Shown: in pieces, positions 10,701 through 23,926 of the stretch
Layout of the letters: each line of letters begins with the position of its first letter
Numbering within the stretch: the stretch's first letter is position 1
Made by a program: the position numbers and the translations under genes
Source of the DNA: Epiperipatus broadwayi
Taxonomy: Eukaryota; Onychophora; Udeonychophora; Euonychophora; Peripatidae
DNA length: 64,000 nt
Assembly (NCBI GenBank): GCA_028023455.1
Contig: JAQFVV010006270.1
Location: 5,730,834-5,794,833, forward strand
Reading direction: 5' to 3'
Notes under the pieces: model-generated
Told to the model about the DNA's origin: nothing
Database searches by the model: none
Seen by the model: the letters and a program-made list of their open reading frames with translations, nothing else

Positions 10701-11744
10701 ATTGTTTTATACTTTTAAATCTCTTCATGGTTTATCAAGAATGAATTTGTTGCTGGAAGTATTAAGCCAAAACCACGGATTTATAAGAATATCTATACAA
10801 CTCTTTTTTTTTAAGCTTTCAGAAAATAAATGAAGTAAGTAAATATAATAAGGATTTAAAATAGCTGATATCAAATCTGGATCTAAACTTATATCAGGAG
10901 GATGAAGAGGCAAAAAAAACAAAACTTTTGTGTTATTGGAAATTCATAATGAGGGAAAGTTTTGATTCATGTTTTTAGCATCATTTTTGAAAAGTTATAG
11001 AAGAGAAGACAAAAATATTTACATGTGTGTGTGTATTTATATATGTATTTTTTCATCAACCGAGTATAACGTTACCAAATTTTAAAAGCTGTCTATTTAT
11101 TAAAGAATACATATGTATTGAAAAGATAATGCAAGTAGGTAAATATTGAAAGTACACAGTTTGACCCAAAATAGTAATACAATTTGGTAAGTATAGATGA
11201 CTATAATTATTAATACAAAACTGCGAAGAATTTCCGGTATTTATTTAAAATTGTGATTACAGCTAATAAATGTATTAATAATATATACAATGTAACAGTG
11301 ATAATACAATTATTTCAATAAGTATAGACATTCTTTTAATTTTTGAAAATGGTATATATATTGCATTATTAAAAAAATCGGTAATCTTTTGAAGCTTTAA
11401 TATTTTTTAAGTCTTTGATAACTATAATCTTATATTTTGATCTGCATTTTACTCTAATAAATATACAATATAGACTGTTATTAAAATATTGATTGTCCTA
11501 TAACTTATATTCATGTAAAAACAATTTTTTAATATAATTTTTTGAAAAATTCTATCTCATTTGGTAAAATTATTTTTTATGCTACTTTGCATTGTTTTAA
11601 ACCGAATGCACTTTTTTTTTTTGTATAAAATGAAATAAAGATATTAATATATTTTTGTCATTATTTTTTATAATCAAAATTCATTTAATCTGGTTTCACA
11701 TTATTTTTGAAAGTAACAAAAGAGAATTTTTTTTTTTTTATAAT
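10701..11744. other. AT-rich DNA, nothing recognised
   Basis: Downstream of the host exon I see only simple A/T-rich sequence with homopolymer runs and no recognised repeat family. Confidence 0.4.
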
Positions 11745-12960
11745 TATATGTTGGACTATTTCCATGACCTTTTTAAGTGTTTTTAGATAAACTCAACGTT
11801 ATTTATATTTTTCCAAATATATTCAAGAATTAGTTATAAAACACGCACAAAAATATTAAAGTACTTTTATTCGCATTAATCTAATAAAAAATAAATTTTC
11901 TTCAATAGAAGTTTGAACGATCGTCTTTAGAAATATGTCCCAATGCAAATCTATTCATCAGATCACTTTCTAAAGCCCATTCGGCATTAATATAAGAAAG
12001 TAGGTGTTAGTTGTAAGTTAACGTACAAATAGATCAGCATGGATACAATTTATAAATATGATCGCTCCATACTTTTATTTATGAAAGCTGTAGAAAATTT
12101 ACTTTTTAAAGCATTTATATGAATAAAAAGATTCTTTAATATTTTTTATATTTTACTTTTTAATTTTATATAGTTTTAGAAAATATTAATGAAGAAAGCT
12201 TGGATACAGTTTATGACCGCTAGATGACAGTATTGATTATTGAATCCCATATACAATGAAAAATTTAACGTTTTTTTTTTTTTTTGTTGTTGCTAAAATT
12301 GTTTGCAAACTGTAAAAAAATGTATTGTAATCAAGAATACGTAGATTTGCAAAGTCTCAACTATATCAAAAATTGGGATGTGGATGAAAATTTAGTTATA
12401 AGATTTTTTTAAATAGACTTATGAACAAAAAAACTAGAGTAAATTAAATAAAAGTGTAATATAAAAAATATTAAAAATTAGAAGAATTTTCATAGATAAG
12501 CATATTAAATTTCTGCTAACCACTGCTTTTGGCTGAATAGCCTAATTGATTAAGACTTCCATCTTGAATTCAGCATTTATTAATATAAAGATTATCAATT
12601 CAATCATTGTGATAAACTGCGACTGGTAGGTCAAAAGCACCTGAGAAAAAGAGGAAAGAATACCATTCAAAATATTAGATTCTTTCCTCTTCTGGTCATG
12701 TTGATCTGACCAATGGCAATCTAGCACATGAATTGAGCTGGCAATCTTTAGATTCGGATATACTGAATTTAAAGTGACATCCTAACCAACTAAGATATTT
12801 TAGCAAAGATAATAGTCAGTAGAAATATCATGCATATATTTATGAAGATTCTTCTAATTTATCTATTTTTTATTTATATTTTTAAATTTTTATAATAAAT
12901 ATTTACCAAATTTAACTAGGTGATGGAAATAGTCCAACATATATCTACGAGTAAAATGTC
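11745..12960. mobile_element. PLE-end inverted pair enclosing a tRNA-like repeat
   Basis: 'GTTGGACTATTTCCAT' at 11750-11765 and its complement 'GGAAATAGTCCAACATAT' at 12925-12942 are the end motif also found at 23.1/23.9, 39.27 and 50.2 kb, where PLE protein remnants lie nearby. Between them, 12640-12800 (minus) resembles the tRNA-like head 'GGTTAG...' seen at 23.4 and 39.0 kb. It is followed by an inverted 'GAAGAGGAAAGAAT' pair. No protein remnant is visible here. Confidence 0.5.
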
Positions 12961-13425
12961 TAATCACAAATCTTCTGACAATTTTTTTTTTAATCTTAAG
13001 GCTTTTAATTTTTATGTGTATCTGTTTCATAAAAAAAATAATACAATCTATTGTTATCTTATATATAATTGATAAAAAGTAATATAATCTATTATGCATT
13101 GTATTAATCCAATATGATTTCATATAAACTTTATTGTCCTGTAAGATAAGAAATTATCAACAGAAGTCACATTAATGCATAGAATTGAACCAATTTTACC
13201 GACTTTGTTTAAACAAAAGCATAAAAATTTAACATTTATGGAATTGAAATCAAATTCAGATTGTACTTGTTTGTATTATTAATATATTTATAAAATGAAG
13301 AGTTTATGAAAATGGTTTTTTTTTTTTCAAAATAAAAAAAAAAAAGGCAAATTTATCAATTATAAGAGTATAATTATGAAATTAAATACAGAAGAAATTA
13401 TATTCAGCAGCAAATTCTCTTTATC
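12961..13425. other. AT-rich DNA, nothing recognised
   Basis: Poly-T/poly-A and low-complexity A/T sequence only. Confidence 0.4.
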
Positions 13426-16100
13426 TTACTCCAGTTATGCCATCTAGTTTAAGCTTGTGTAACTAATAAATGCTAGGTGATAATGCTTAATGTATCCATA
13501 TCCATTGCTGGTCTATTAATATCCTGTTTCTAACTTATGGATTCACCAGTGAGTAGCTTTTGGACCTGGTAATATGCATTTGAAGTTTTGGGTCTAATGA
13601 ATCTTTCCTCCGGCAACAGCCATCTTTTGCTTCCATTTTTATTATCAAGATATCAGTACAAAATTTGAAAACATCTTGATATTTAAAATCAATTTGCTTG
13701 TATAGTTATACAAATCTAAAAACAGTTTATTATTTATATATAAGTTATCCTTAGTTTTTAAATAACTATAGGCATCTCTATTTTGTGGTCAGGAGTAATT
13801 TGAAATATAACAAAACATTGCATGATATCACTTTATATGGTGCTACTCCATTACAATTAGTCAATAGATGCTAGATGTTTGTGCTTATAATACCTATTCA
13901 GCATTAATCTACCCATATCTCAGACTTGTTTTTAAAACATATGATTTTTGTCAGTGAGGAGCTTTGGATCTTCATCCAGGGCACCTGGATTTTTGAATCC
14001 GTTTTTCTTCCAGAACTCATTCAAAATTTTAAAACATCCTAACATTTTGAATCTGGACTGCTTTCAGATCAATATGGCTTAAAATGTTTTTGAATTTTAA
14101 TTGGTAGTAAAAATGGATTTAAAGAGATTGCTGGAAGAAAGATAGAACAAAAATGTACTAAGCCAAGATCCAAAGCTCTTTGTTGACGAAAGCCATATGT
14201 TAGAAAGTAGCCTGGAATTATGGATATGATTATTAAGCACTGCAATCTAGCATCTATTGATTACTCAACCTTATACTAGGTATCGTAACTAGAGTGAGAG
14301 AAAGAGAATTTGCTATGAAATAGAATTGTAGAAGATGAGGCCATTTGATGTTTTGTTGGTTTCAAGAAAAATATTTAAATTTATGTATATATAATAAAAG
14401 GTTTCATAATTAATTTGCAGTAAGAAATGTGAAAATATTTCATTTGTAACGAAAGAAAATTTGAAATTTTATGTAAGTTAAACTGTAATTTTGAAGAAAA
14501 CAACAAGTATATGGTAAAAATGCATTAAGAAAATTGGAAATAATAAAACTTTAAACCTCATATGATCCTCATTCCCTATGCCTACACAAACTGTTAAAAC
14601 AGAGGCAAAACTTTCCATATAGGAGTGCCTCCCAGTGCAAACCAGAGTAATCAATGGATGCAAGAAGATGTGCGTAAAATCTCTATTTACTGCCTACTCA
14701 TCCAATATCCCTTTCTAGCTTGTGGCTTTCATCAGTGACAAGCCTTGGATTTGAGAGCACTGCATTTAGATCTTGGGGATATAATGCAATTCTTCTGCAG
14801 CCACTCTGTTTTAACAGCTTGTGTAAGCATAAGGAATGGTGGTCATGTGATATTTAATAGTTTAAAGGCAATCTTGCCAAATAGGATGATGGTGACAGTG
14901 GTTCTTAAAGAACCAAAGATAAAATACTGAACTGGGTTTATATATATATACTTGAAAACATTATTGTGTCTTCATTTTGGACTCATAGCTTTACCGTTAA
15001 AAAAGTTAAAAGATGGCTGGTGGAGAACTACCTTAGATCCTAAAATCTAAGTGTAGTGCTCTCAAATCCAAGGCTCCTCATTGATGAAAGCCACAAGCTA
15101 GAAACTAGTCAGAGAATAGTGGATGAGTAAGCAATAGATAGGGATTTCATGCATAAATCTTTTTGCTTCCATGTAATTGACAAGATGTATGAAGAATAAA
15201 ATTAAAATAAACAGTATTTTCATTTAAAATAAATTAGTTTAGACTAGCAAATCCTTGCTCCACTACTTCAGTTGTATCGTTTTTTGTATGCTTGAATAAT
15301 CAATAGATTTTAAATAGTAAAGTTTATTCAATCTATATCACCAGACTAGTTTCTGGCTTATGGTTTTTGTTAATGGGAAATTTTTGAATCAATTTAATGA
15401 ACCTGGATTTTTGAATTTAATGTATCTTCTCCAGCAATCATTTTTTACTTCTCAGTTTGAATTCAAACACACCTTAATGTTTTGAATTCGAGCTAACTTG
15501 CTCACATAATTGTACAGATCTGACACCATTTTCATTTTGATGCCTCTGATTTTTTGGAGTGGCCAGTCTTGGTATGAAACCAACAAAATATCACATGATC
15601 CCTGTTTACACAGTACTTTTCAGTAGCAAATTCTATCTCCACTACTCTGTCTATTGTAAACTGGAATAAACAGTAGTTGTGTAATGCTAGTGCTTATTAA
15701 ATCCTTGTTCAGCATTGTCTATCTATACAGATCTCCAGCCTAGTTTCTGGTTTATGGATTTTCCTCAGCGAGCAATTTTGGTTTCTGAAACTTATATAGG
15801 AAGATTTTTGGATCTAATGCATCTTTTCTCCAAAATATCAAGATGGTTTTGAATTTGCCCTGATGGTGTGATAGTTAAAAAGGTGATAAAAGATGATTGC
15901 GGGAGGAAAAATGGGTTAAATTATAAAAATCCAAGTGCATTAGATGCAACTCCAAAACTCCTCAGTAACAAAGGCCATAAGCCAGAAATTAGTCTAAAGT
16001 TATGAATAGAACAGAGACTGAATAGGGTTTTAATAGATGGTAGAATTAAAATAATAGAGAGAGAATTTGCTGCTGAAAAGTATAAGTTAGGATGGTGAAA
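13426..16100. repeat. Cluster of degenerate family-1 fold-backs
   Basis: At least five partial copies of the hammerhead fold-back lie side by side. Minus-strand cores are decayed at about 13525-13555, 13930-13965, 14703-14745, 15340-15385 and 15730-15775. Plus-strand copies lie at 14175-14215, 15072-15115 and 15965-16000. The subunits share 'GTTTCTGGCTTATGG' and 'GAGTAATCAATGGATG'-like strings and a second block, around 13640-13720, 14020-14090 and 15430-15540, that is absent from other family-1 copies. The copy at 14557-14860 has its own 45-bp inverted ends ('CTGTTAAAACAGAGG' and complement). Confidence 0.6.
15072..15115 (+). ncRNA. Hammerhead ribozyme-like motif, family 1
   Basis: The core UUGAUGA (C3 changed to U) is followed by stem II AGC-CACAA-GCU (three Watson-Crick pairs), GAAAC and UAGUC. 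Stem I is weakened because UGGGG has become AGAGA. Confidence 0.45.
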
Positions 16101-16299
16101 TGTTTTGCTGGTTTTAATTTAAATGTATGAAACAAAAAAATACTGGAGAATAAACTAATAGTATTGTAAAATCGCATTACATAATTAATTTAATCTTAAT
16201 TTAAAAAACAAGGATAAAAAATGTTAAAATTTTCATCACCCACCTGTTGGCTACCTGGTGAGTAGAGCTTTCTTTTTCACTATCCTTCTTTAATAAGTT

Positions 16300-19150
16300 A
16301 TTAGAGTAGGGGCAGCCAATCTTTTTGAAAGCATAGGCATTGTAGGTGCAAGGAAAAAGAATCATGCCATGTTATCAAAATATATAATGGCATTATATCA
16401 TTTTTTTTGGAATTTTTTTTTCTAGATTCAAGTTATAAAAAAGATATACTTACCTTTGGAAAGATGATTAGAAACTGTTATTGGGCCCCTGATTCAAATC
16501 CCATAGAATTTATTATTTTTAATTTAAAAAATTAAAAAAATATTGTTTCGATAATTATTTATTCAATTAAAGTTGAATTTTCCAATATTTCTTATAAAAA
16601 CATAATTCTAAAATTTAGTTTTTAAAAAAAATCATTTCTTTTATAAATTTATTTACGTGTTTTATATTTTTTAAATCTAGATATCTCTAACAAAAAATTT
16701 TTTCCAAATATTATTTTATTGTTATCACATTTTTTCACATATTAAAACTTCATTGCAGGAGTCCAAAGATATACATTATTTTTTAAATAAATGTCAATCA
16801 AATTTATTTCTTTGGTGTTATTTTTTTAAGAGTATAATTATTTATTCTAACATCTCCCTATTGGATTTCCCTTCATCAACTATAAAAAACATTTTTTTAT
16901 TTTTTTTTCCTAAAATTTCTTTTTATATAAAAAAAATATCAATTCATAGACAATTCCAAGACATCAATGTATTAAAATTAATACCTTCCATTCTCGGACC
17001 CCTACAGTCATGAATATAATTATTATTTCCTAAAAACAGATTTATTTATGTTTCACTTAATGTTAATTTTTACTATCTTTTGATAATTCATATTGATTGA
17101 TAGTAAATAATTTTAATAAAATTAAAAACGTCTACTTATTTTTCCATAATGGATCCCAACCAAAGAGATTGCTAGAAACCAGTAGGATAAAATAATATAA
17201 ATATAATTAAAGTGACATATTATAATATAATAACTTATAATACATATAATTACAAAAATAATAATTAGTTTGTTAAAATAATATAAATAATAGTTTATGA
17301 ATTGTCTTTTAATAGGTATGTCTTAATGAGAATGTTGAGATTGTATTTCTTTACACGACTTTTCGAAATCAGGAGAATAATTTAATACTGATATCTTCAT
17401 GCAATCATTCACATTTTCACCCATTATACACGAACTAAACTTATTTTTAATAAATTGCATTGTAGAAAATGGCTTCAGTGCACAATTTTTTAATATTGGA
17501 TATTTTCGTGTCTCAATTAATTTCATAAATGTGTTGTCCATGTCCAGAGCTTTCAAAGTGATGTCATTTTGTAATTTTATAATTTCTAATTCTAAATTTT
17601 TTACATTTGCTGTGCTAAATTTATTTAATTTTTCATTCTAAAGTAGTAATGTCAACATTATTCATTGAATTTTCAAAGAAAAATAAAATTGATTCCAAGT
17701 TGTTAAATTGGTGAAGTTTTTCATTAGATTCATTAATTAACTTTGTTAGATAATTGTCATATACTTGAGAATCTAATCGTTTTTCTGGAAATATGATTAA
17801 CATATGTGGAAAATGCGTTAAGGAATTTTTTTTTGCAGGTGCAACTCCAAAGTCTTAATTTACCTTTAAATACTTTAATAGCATTTACCATATCTACAAA
17901 ATCTTTATTTTCACCTTGTAGTTCAAGATTTAACTGGTTTAATTTCAGACAAGTATAGACTAAAAAAAGCTAAGTCAGGGATCTTCGAGAACATTATAGA
18001 CCTTTTGTTCAGGAAATTGTTTTAATTTATCAATCAAATTAAGAAATCAATCTAGTACTTTGACTTTGCAGAGCCATTTCACTTTCATATAAGTTATAAA
18101 TCAGAGTATTGAGTACCATCATCTTCTAACAGTTTTTTTAAAAAGTCTGCTTAATGATATAATTCATATAATTTATAATTTTAGTTATGGTATCCAAAAT
18201 ATGGTTAAATGAAAGAATCTTAATACACATAACTTACTGACATAATAGGCAATGGTAGAAAAATCTGGAAATGATTAATCTTTTCTACATAAGATTACAA
18301 ATCCTTTGTTTTTACTGATCATTATTGGAGCTATGTCAATTGTAATTGAAGAAAATTTATATAAAGGAAGTTTTTATTCCAAAACAAAACTTTTAACAAT
18401 TTTATAAATATCTTCACTTTTCGTTCTTTCCTTAATTGGAAAAAGACATAGCTTTTTTCGAAAATCATTCTTATTATTAATTGAGCTGTCCCCATTACAT
18501 CTAAAGATTCATCCATTTGAAGTAAATACCAAGAGAACATATCAATATCCTTTTCAAGTTGTTCTTTGATATTAGCAGATGTTTCAGCTGTTCTTCATTT
18601 TATTGTATTCCATGATAATTAAAAATCATTTATTGCAGTATTTTTTATTTGATAGAAAAAGTATTGAAGAATCGGCACCAGATAGTAAAGCATCTTTAAA
18701 TAATTCCCGATCTAAATATAATAATTCTTTGCAAGAAAATGTGCAATTTTGAATGATGTTATATTAATATTTTTCAATTAATCCTGCACTTTTTTAAACA
18801 ATGATAGCTGGTTTGATAATTTTTTCATCAAATTATATATTTTCTCTTTTCTAATATCACTTTGGGGTACATATTTTTGATTAAAGTTTTTATATTCTAA
18901 TTTAAAATACCTTTCAGTATTATATTTCTTATTTGTATTACATTGCAATTGTGCAAAAGACACATGTCTTTATTTCCACAAAACAATACCATTCTTCTTG
19001 GAAGTTTTGTAAAAATATGCCATTTATTTGATCCTTCTTCAGACATGCTAGTGGATTCTTTTTTTTAAATGTTATAAACAAGTAATTTTTGTCAAAAATA
19101 ATTTTCATAAATTCATGAAGTATTAGAAACAACTATTTGTTAGATGATAT
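16300..19150 (-). mobile_element. hAT DNA transposon remnant (GTF2IRD2/ZBED-type)
   Basis: A decayed minus-strand hAT element. The low-coordinate border near 16309 reads 'AGGGGCAGCCAATC', similar to hAT termini of the CAGGGG-x-CCAA type. I could not find a matching inverted end near 19.15-19.4 kb, so it is probably truncated there. The transposase remnant occupies 17323-19130. 16400-17300 holds only AT-rich sequence. Confidence 0.6.
17323..19130 (-). pseudogene. hAT transposase pseudogene
   Basis: The reading order is from high to low coordinate. Near 18970-19040 'NFQEEWYCFVEIKTCVFC' gives the N-terminal region and a partial CxxC zinc finger. 18790-18960 has 'YFKLEYKNF' and 'LSNQLSLFKK'. Near 18500 'LQMDESLDVMGTAQL' is the first catalytic-Asp block (DES.DV..TAQL) typical of GTF2IRD2/ZBED-like hAT proteins. 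17323-17556 is the C-terminal end, with 'KYPILKNCAL', a short gap, then 'FIKNKFSS' and 'SKEIQSQHSH'-like residues. Frames shift several times, stops are frequent, and part of the C-terminal dimerisation block is deleted. Not functional. Confidence 0.7.
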
Positions 19151-19392
19151 ATGCAATTCAAGTCATAAATCTCAATTGATTTTCAAGACAACAAATTCTT
19201 AATAGACATACAGCTGATGTTGAACATGCAGCATATCAGTAAGAAAGAGATCTGAAAGAGAGAGCTAGTTAACCAAGAGCAATACTTCATTGCACAATAA
19301 TATTTTTAAATGCTTTTATTGAAATTGGAAAATTAGATTATTTGTTGATAGATTTATTTGTAAACTTTTGTTCTTGGTTAAGTTAGAATGAA

Positions 19393-19767
19393 ATTTATTA
19401 AAATTGAAATTTAATACACTTAAATTTGATAGAATAGCTTGTAATTTGATTTACAACTAATTAGTATCAGGCTAATTCAATTGTAACATTAATATTTTCA
19501 ATAAATCACATAGTTTCTTAAATATGGATCAAAGAGTAGGAAAATATTGAAAATAAGGCTCATAAGAGGGTGGTATAGAGATTTTTTTCAATTTTATAAC
19601 ATTTTAAAATTGATATTTAATACATTTAAGTTCAAGATAATTTTTGAAATTTTGTACATTTTTTTAAAATCTCTATAAAAGTGATAGGACACATCAATAC
19701 TTTAAATTGGTGACTTAGTTTATTAGATATGGAAGAGTGGGAGAATGTTTTAAATAATGCTCACAAG
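19393..19767. repeat. Diverged two-copy tandem repeat, about 200 bp
   Basis: 19393-19566 and 19594-19767 share start and end strings ('AAAATTGA.ATTTAATAC', '.GCTCA.AAG') at a spacing of about 201 bp. Identity is moderate. No coding content. Confidence 0.4.
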
Positions 19768-19949
19768 TTTTTTTTATTGCAATTGTAAGCTTCATTTAAA
19801 AACTAAGAAAGTTGTTTATAATATAGTTTTGTTAAGGTTTTTTTTTTTTTACAAAGAAAAAGAAAAAATGTCAACAATTTTAAACAGAATAGTTACTGAT
19901 TTCTTATACATATATAATTATGTATACATATACCAAATATGATATATAC

Positions 19950-22690
19950 ATAATGTAATAGTCAGAATCGTCTATCTCGCTAACACACTGCAGAATTCAA
20001 ACCCCAGACACGAAACTGAACATTCTAGGAGGGGTTGCCTTCTAGATATACTAAGTTCGAATCTAAAGCCCAAATTTCACAGCGCCACCTACATGATAAT
20101 GCATCTGATGCTACTACTAGTATAACCTTTGACCGGTGCCTGGTGGTCAGGGAGAAACAAAGGACTCTATACTAAAAGAAGCTTGGGTGGCTAATTAACG
20201 TCTATGGATTTACAAAAGAAATGCAGAAAATATATATATAGACCGAGACAGTGATAGGAATCAAATAAAATAGATCAAATTCAGTTTTAAATAATTTCAC
20301 AAAATTTATTCATATAAATTATATATATAATGCCACTGTCTGCTTATATGAGACAGGGACGCGTATTAAATAATTGTTGGCATTATATTCCAATAACTGA
20401 CAAAAAGGTTTTAAAGCAAAGTGATATATTCTATTCCTCGGGCTAATAGCATTACGATAATGTGCTTGATGAGATAGGAACATGTGCGAGGTGCTTTGAG
20501 TAATTATACAAGTTTAAGAAAATATTTGAAAATTAAGTGTTATAAAATATTTATTGATTTCGAGAATAGTACGGATAAAAGCTTACTAAGCAACAAAGTG
20601 GGAATGTGATCAAGGCATTTATTTGATAATAATAATAATAAAGTTACATTGGGAGGTCAGTATTGCTGATAATGAATTTATTAAAGTTGGAGGGTGTGAC
20701 ATGTTTAAGTCACGGATGCTTTGTAAAATAAATATAAAATAAAACAATATTGAAGATCCGGAATGAATACGGAGGGCATCTCGCCGCTAACCCGTAGGAA
20801 AGTATTTTTATGAACAGCCGAAACTTAGCGACTGGGTGACGATTGCGTTTAATTTCCAGGTGTGTCATTTGTGGACACTCTCTGCCTGGAATCTGCAACA
20901 ACCGAAGAGAATGGATTTGGCCGTGTAAAGAATCCTTGGAAAAGTAAAACAAAATGGTCTCAACAACCAATTCATTTACCAGCAATACGAGACTAGTGTA
21001 TATAAAACATACTGAATGGGTTTTACTTGGATTAAGAGAAATGCCCAATCAAATTCCCAGAAATTCATTTAAAAGGGTCCGCACATTCTCGACGTCAATG
21101 ATGAACTTTGTAATTAAAGTAGAACACGGTAATTAAAATAGGAAAATGCATGCTTGCGGGTTTGAAAAGTAAGTATAGATTTATATACGCAATCATGCAT
21201 TAGGGGACAGATTTAATCATTGACCTCGCTCATACTCTCATATTAGATTAAAATCAATAACATGTAGATTTTAAACTATGTGATTATATTATATATTAAA
21301 GAAAAGAATCGCCCTCGAACGAGTGATTTGCAAGATAAAATTGGAAAATTATTTAGAAATTTAAAATATGCCTTCATAGCGGCGTCTTATTTTCATCAAA
21401 GGGAATAATTCACTCGATCAAAGACGATTCTGACACATTATCATAATAAAATAACAGAAAGCTTAATCAATAGAAAATATTAACCCAAGGATAGAGAGCA
21501 AAATGTTGAGTATATTTTAACACGTTAAAGAAATACATAATGAAATTATGTGAAATATAAGAAAACAATTTAAAATAGCTATAGCATGTTAGTTATCACA
21601 AGAGCTCTTGGGTTAATTTAGGGTTACCTCTGGAGAAGCATTTTTAGGTAGATTGATGGTCAGCAGGTTTTTATATAATTTAACAGCAAAATCTGGAAAT
21701 GTTCATATTTTTGGCAGCAGCAGCAGTTCCGGGGTTCCTTGTGTGATAACTTCCGATGGTCTACGGCAGCATATGACCATTCTGGAGAGAAATAGCCTTC
21801 TTGCGCTCTACTCCGTCATGTCAAGATTTACAAATTACTACAATAATTTTGGTTAGAAACATTACACCTCAGAATGATTTCTCTTAGAAACATTAGAATG
21901 GAGAACAAAAGAAAACCCTCCTTTTTATAGTAAAAATTAACAATAGAACTGCCCTGGAGCATTACAAAAATATATCGGACTTATCAGCTGTAATTAAATC
22001 TATCCGAATGTCTAAAGGAATTCAACATTAATTAATTTCTTTTGTTAATTTCCCTGTCGTCGACATTCGAATTACAAACTAGATTTAATTAAAAATTACT
22101 TTTATTAATTAAAGAAAACCTTAAGTGGACATCTGCTGTTTTTAGATAAACTTATATAATATTAACTAATTAAACTATTGTCCCTCATTTATTTTAACAG
22201 AAATATTTGGAATGACTTTTATTAAATTAAACGAAAATTATTTTACTTTTAAATTGCAATATTTGAATCTATTTACTAAACGAATATTTACTAATAAATT
22301 TTATTTTAAATCAAAATATATTACGACGGTAATATATATTTGTAAATAGATTCAAACAAAATAACGAACAATTTATAATTTTGATATGTTTTAAAATGCA
22401 TATCATAGTGTGTGCGCAATTACAACTTATATAACCTACTTTTTAATAAATCAAAATTATGTGAACATATACATAATCTATAATCTTTTATTTATTTGGG
22501 AATGAGTTATATATATAATACGAGCATTGTACTCGTGGTTTAAAATTAGGTGGGATTTTCGGTATATAAGCGTATTGCAGATACACTACGATAGATTGGG
22601 GTTCAAACTAAGGTATGAGCGTAGGAAATAGGTGAAAAAAGGTGAAACGAAGATCTGCAAAGCAGACCTTACTGTTTCAATAAAGAGTAT
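19950..22690. other. Less AT-rich, CpG-containing tract of unknown nature
   Basis: Compared with its flanks this tract has more G+C, more CpG (for example around 20770-20930 and 21720-21810) and few homopolymer runs. I found no known protein, RNA or repeat in it. The longest open frame (minus, 20710-21048, 112 codons) has no recognisable motif. Near 22652-22665 there is a perfect TCTGC-AAA-GCAGA hairpin, followed by AATAAA at about 22679. Possible readings are a promoter/first exon, a non-coding RNA gene, or an old element. Confidence 0.35.
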
Positions 22691-23009
22691 ACATATTAAC
22701 TTACTGCAGATATATCTAGTGATATATACTATATGTGTGAAATTAATTTAAAGTAAAATTATACATAATAAGTGAAGTTAATTTCAATGTAGTTCTGATA
22801 AGCCTTTTTTTTTTAATAAAATTTTCCAATCAAAGCAAAAATGTCAAACTTTTTCACTTAAAAGAATATTTCATGTTTTTAATATGTAAACATACTAAAT
22901 AAGTTGTATTGATAAGAGATATAATTAGAGGGGATTTGAACTGAGACTTTTAACCCATTCCATCTTATACAGCAAGATACACATGACCACATACATGCAG
23001 AAAAGATAA

Positions 23010-23067
23010 ATGATCTCCAATATACGTATTTCATGCCAACATTCATCAGTTTTTTTCAGGATCATTA
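23010..23067 (-). ncRNA. Hammerhead ribozyme-like motif, family 2A
   Basis: Minus strand: AUGAUCC, CUGAUGA, GAAAUACGUAUA, UUGGAGAUCAU. Outer stem I (AUGAUC/GAUCAU) is intact. The CCAA next to the core is replaced by A-rich sequence, so inner stem I is weak, and stem II is decayed. Stem III is the palindrome AUACGUAU. Confidence 0.55.
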
Positions 23068-23091
23068 TCTCACACACACATATAATCAGTG

Positions 23092-23926
23092 TTTTTCCGA
23101 AGGTTTGTGATGATGGTGTTCTAGCTGATATTTTTATATTGGACTATTTCCATCATCTAATATGTGTGTGTTGTATGTCTTTAGAAAAGTTTAATTTTAT
23201 TTAAATATTCCAAATGCATTCACAGCAAACAGGTTAGTATATGCACCAACTGTTAGTAATATCATAGCAAACAGGTTAGTATATACCCTAACTGTTAGTA
23301 ATATCACAGCAAACAGGTTAGTATATGCACAACATTTTGAGAGGTATTTTTCTCCCCTCTTCAGGTGTTTCTGGCCTGACCAGTGACAGTACTAGCATGG
23401 GATTCGAACCTGGATCCTTAGATTCTCGATTATTGAATTTTAAGGTAACACTCTAACCAACAGCCATCCTGCCAAAGGCAACAGTATGTAGTAATTTCAT
23501 ATACTTACCTGTGAGGTTCCTCCTGATTTCTCCATTTTTTCTCAGAGTAAAGTTGACTAGTGGTTTCCATACATTAATGTATAGTCACTCTAGGTTGGCT
23601 TATGGGATTTTTTGCCATTGTCATGTGAGCAGCTTCTTTAAATGTTCTTCTTTGTACCTTTCCTTCTTTATCCAATATTTTTATATTTTCCCAATCAAAC
23701 GTATGTTTATTGGTACATACATGGTCTGCTACTTTAGACACATCTGTTTTCTCTCTTCTAATCATCAGTTTATGTTCTTGCAAGTGCTTTTGAATGCATA
23801 TACTAACCTGTTTGCTGTGATATTACTAACAGTTGAATGCATTTGGAATATTTAAATAAAATTAAACTTTTCTAAAGACCTTCAACACACATATTAGATG
23901 ATGGAAATAGTCCAATATAAAAATAT
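23092..23926 (-). mobile_element. Penelope-like element fragment with inverted ends and 12-bp TSD
   Basis: Inverted arms (about 23110-23330 and 23795-23926) bear the PLE-end motif 'GGAAATAGTCCAA'. They enclose a tRNA-like segment (about 23390-23470, minus) and a GIY-YIG endonuclease remnant. The element is flanked by 'ATATAATCAGTG' at 23080-23091 and 23927-23938. The left arm also contains three direct copies of a 45-50 bp unit beginning 'AGCAAACAGGTTAGTATA' (23224-23325). Confidence 0.7.
23510..23783 (-). pseudogene. PLE GIY-YIG endonuclease C-terminal remnant
   Basis: A 69-residue open stretch contains 'VADHVCTNKHTFDWENIKIL', then 'RRTFKEAAHMTM', then 'NPISQ'. This is the conserved segment after the GIY-YIG fold in Penelope-like elements (H..C...H.FDW...K.L......R...EA..I......N). 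The paralogous copy at 49.7-49.8 kb retains the same blocks. The GIY-YIG core and the RT are missing here. Confidence 0.75.

Noticed and set aside
16753-17013. 86-codon plus-strand open frame
   Set aside because: Low-complexity AT-rich translation with no motif, within the hAT remnant.
20710-21048. 112-codon open frame on the minus strand
   Set aside because: No recognisable motif, no splice or initiation context, and an overlapping plus-strand frame is equally open. Length alone is not evidence in a less AT-rich tract.
23511-23855. 114-codon plus-strand open frame
   Set aside because: It is the antisense shadow of the PLE endonuclease remnant and its arm.
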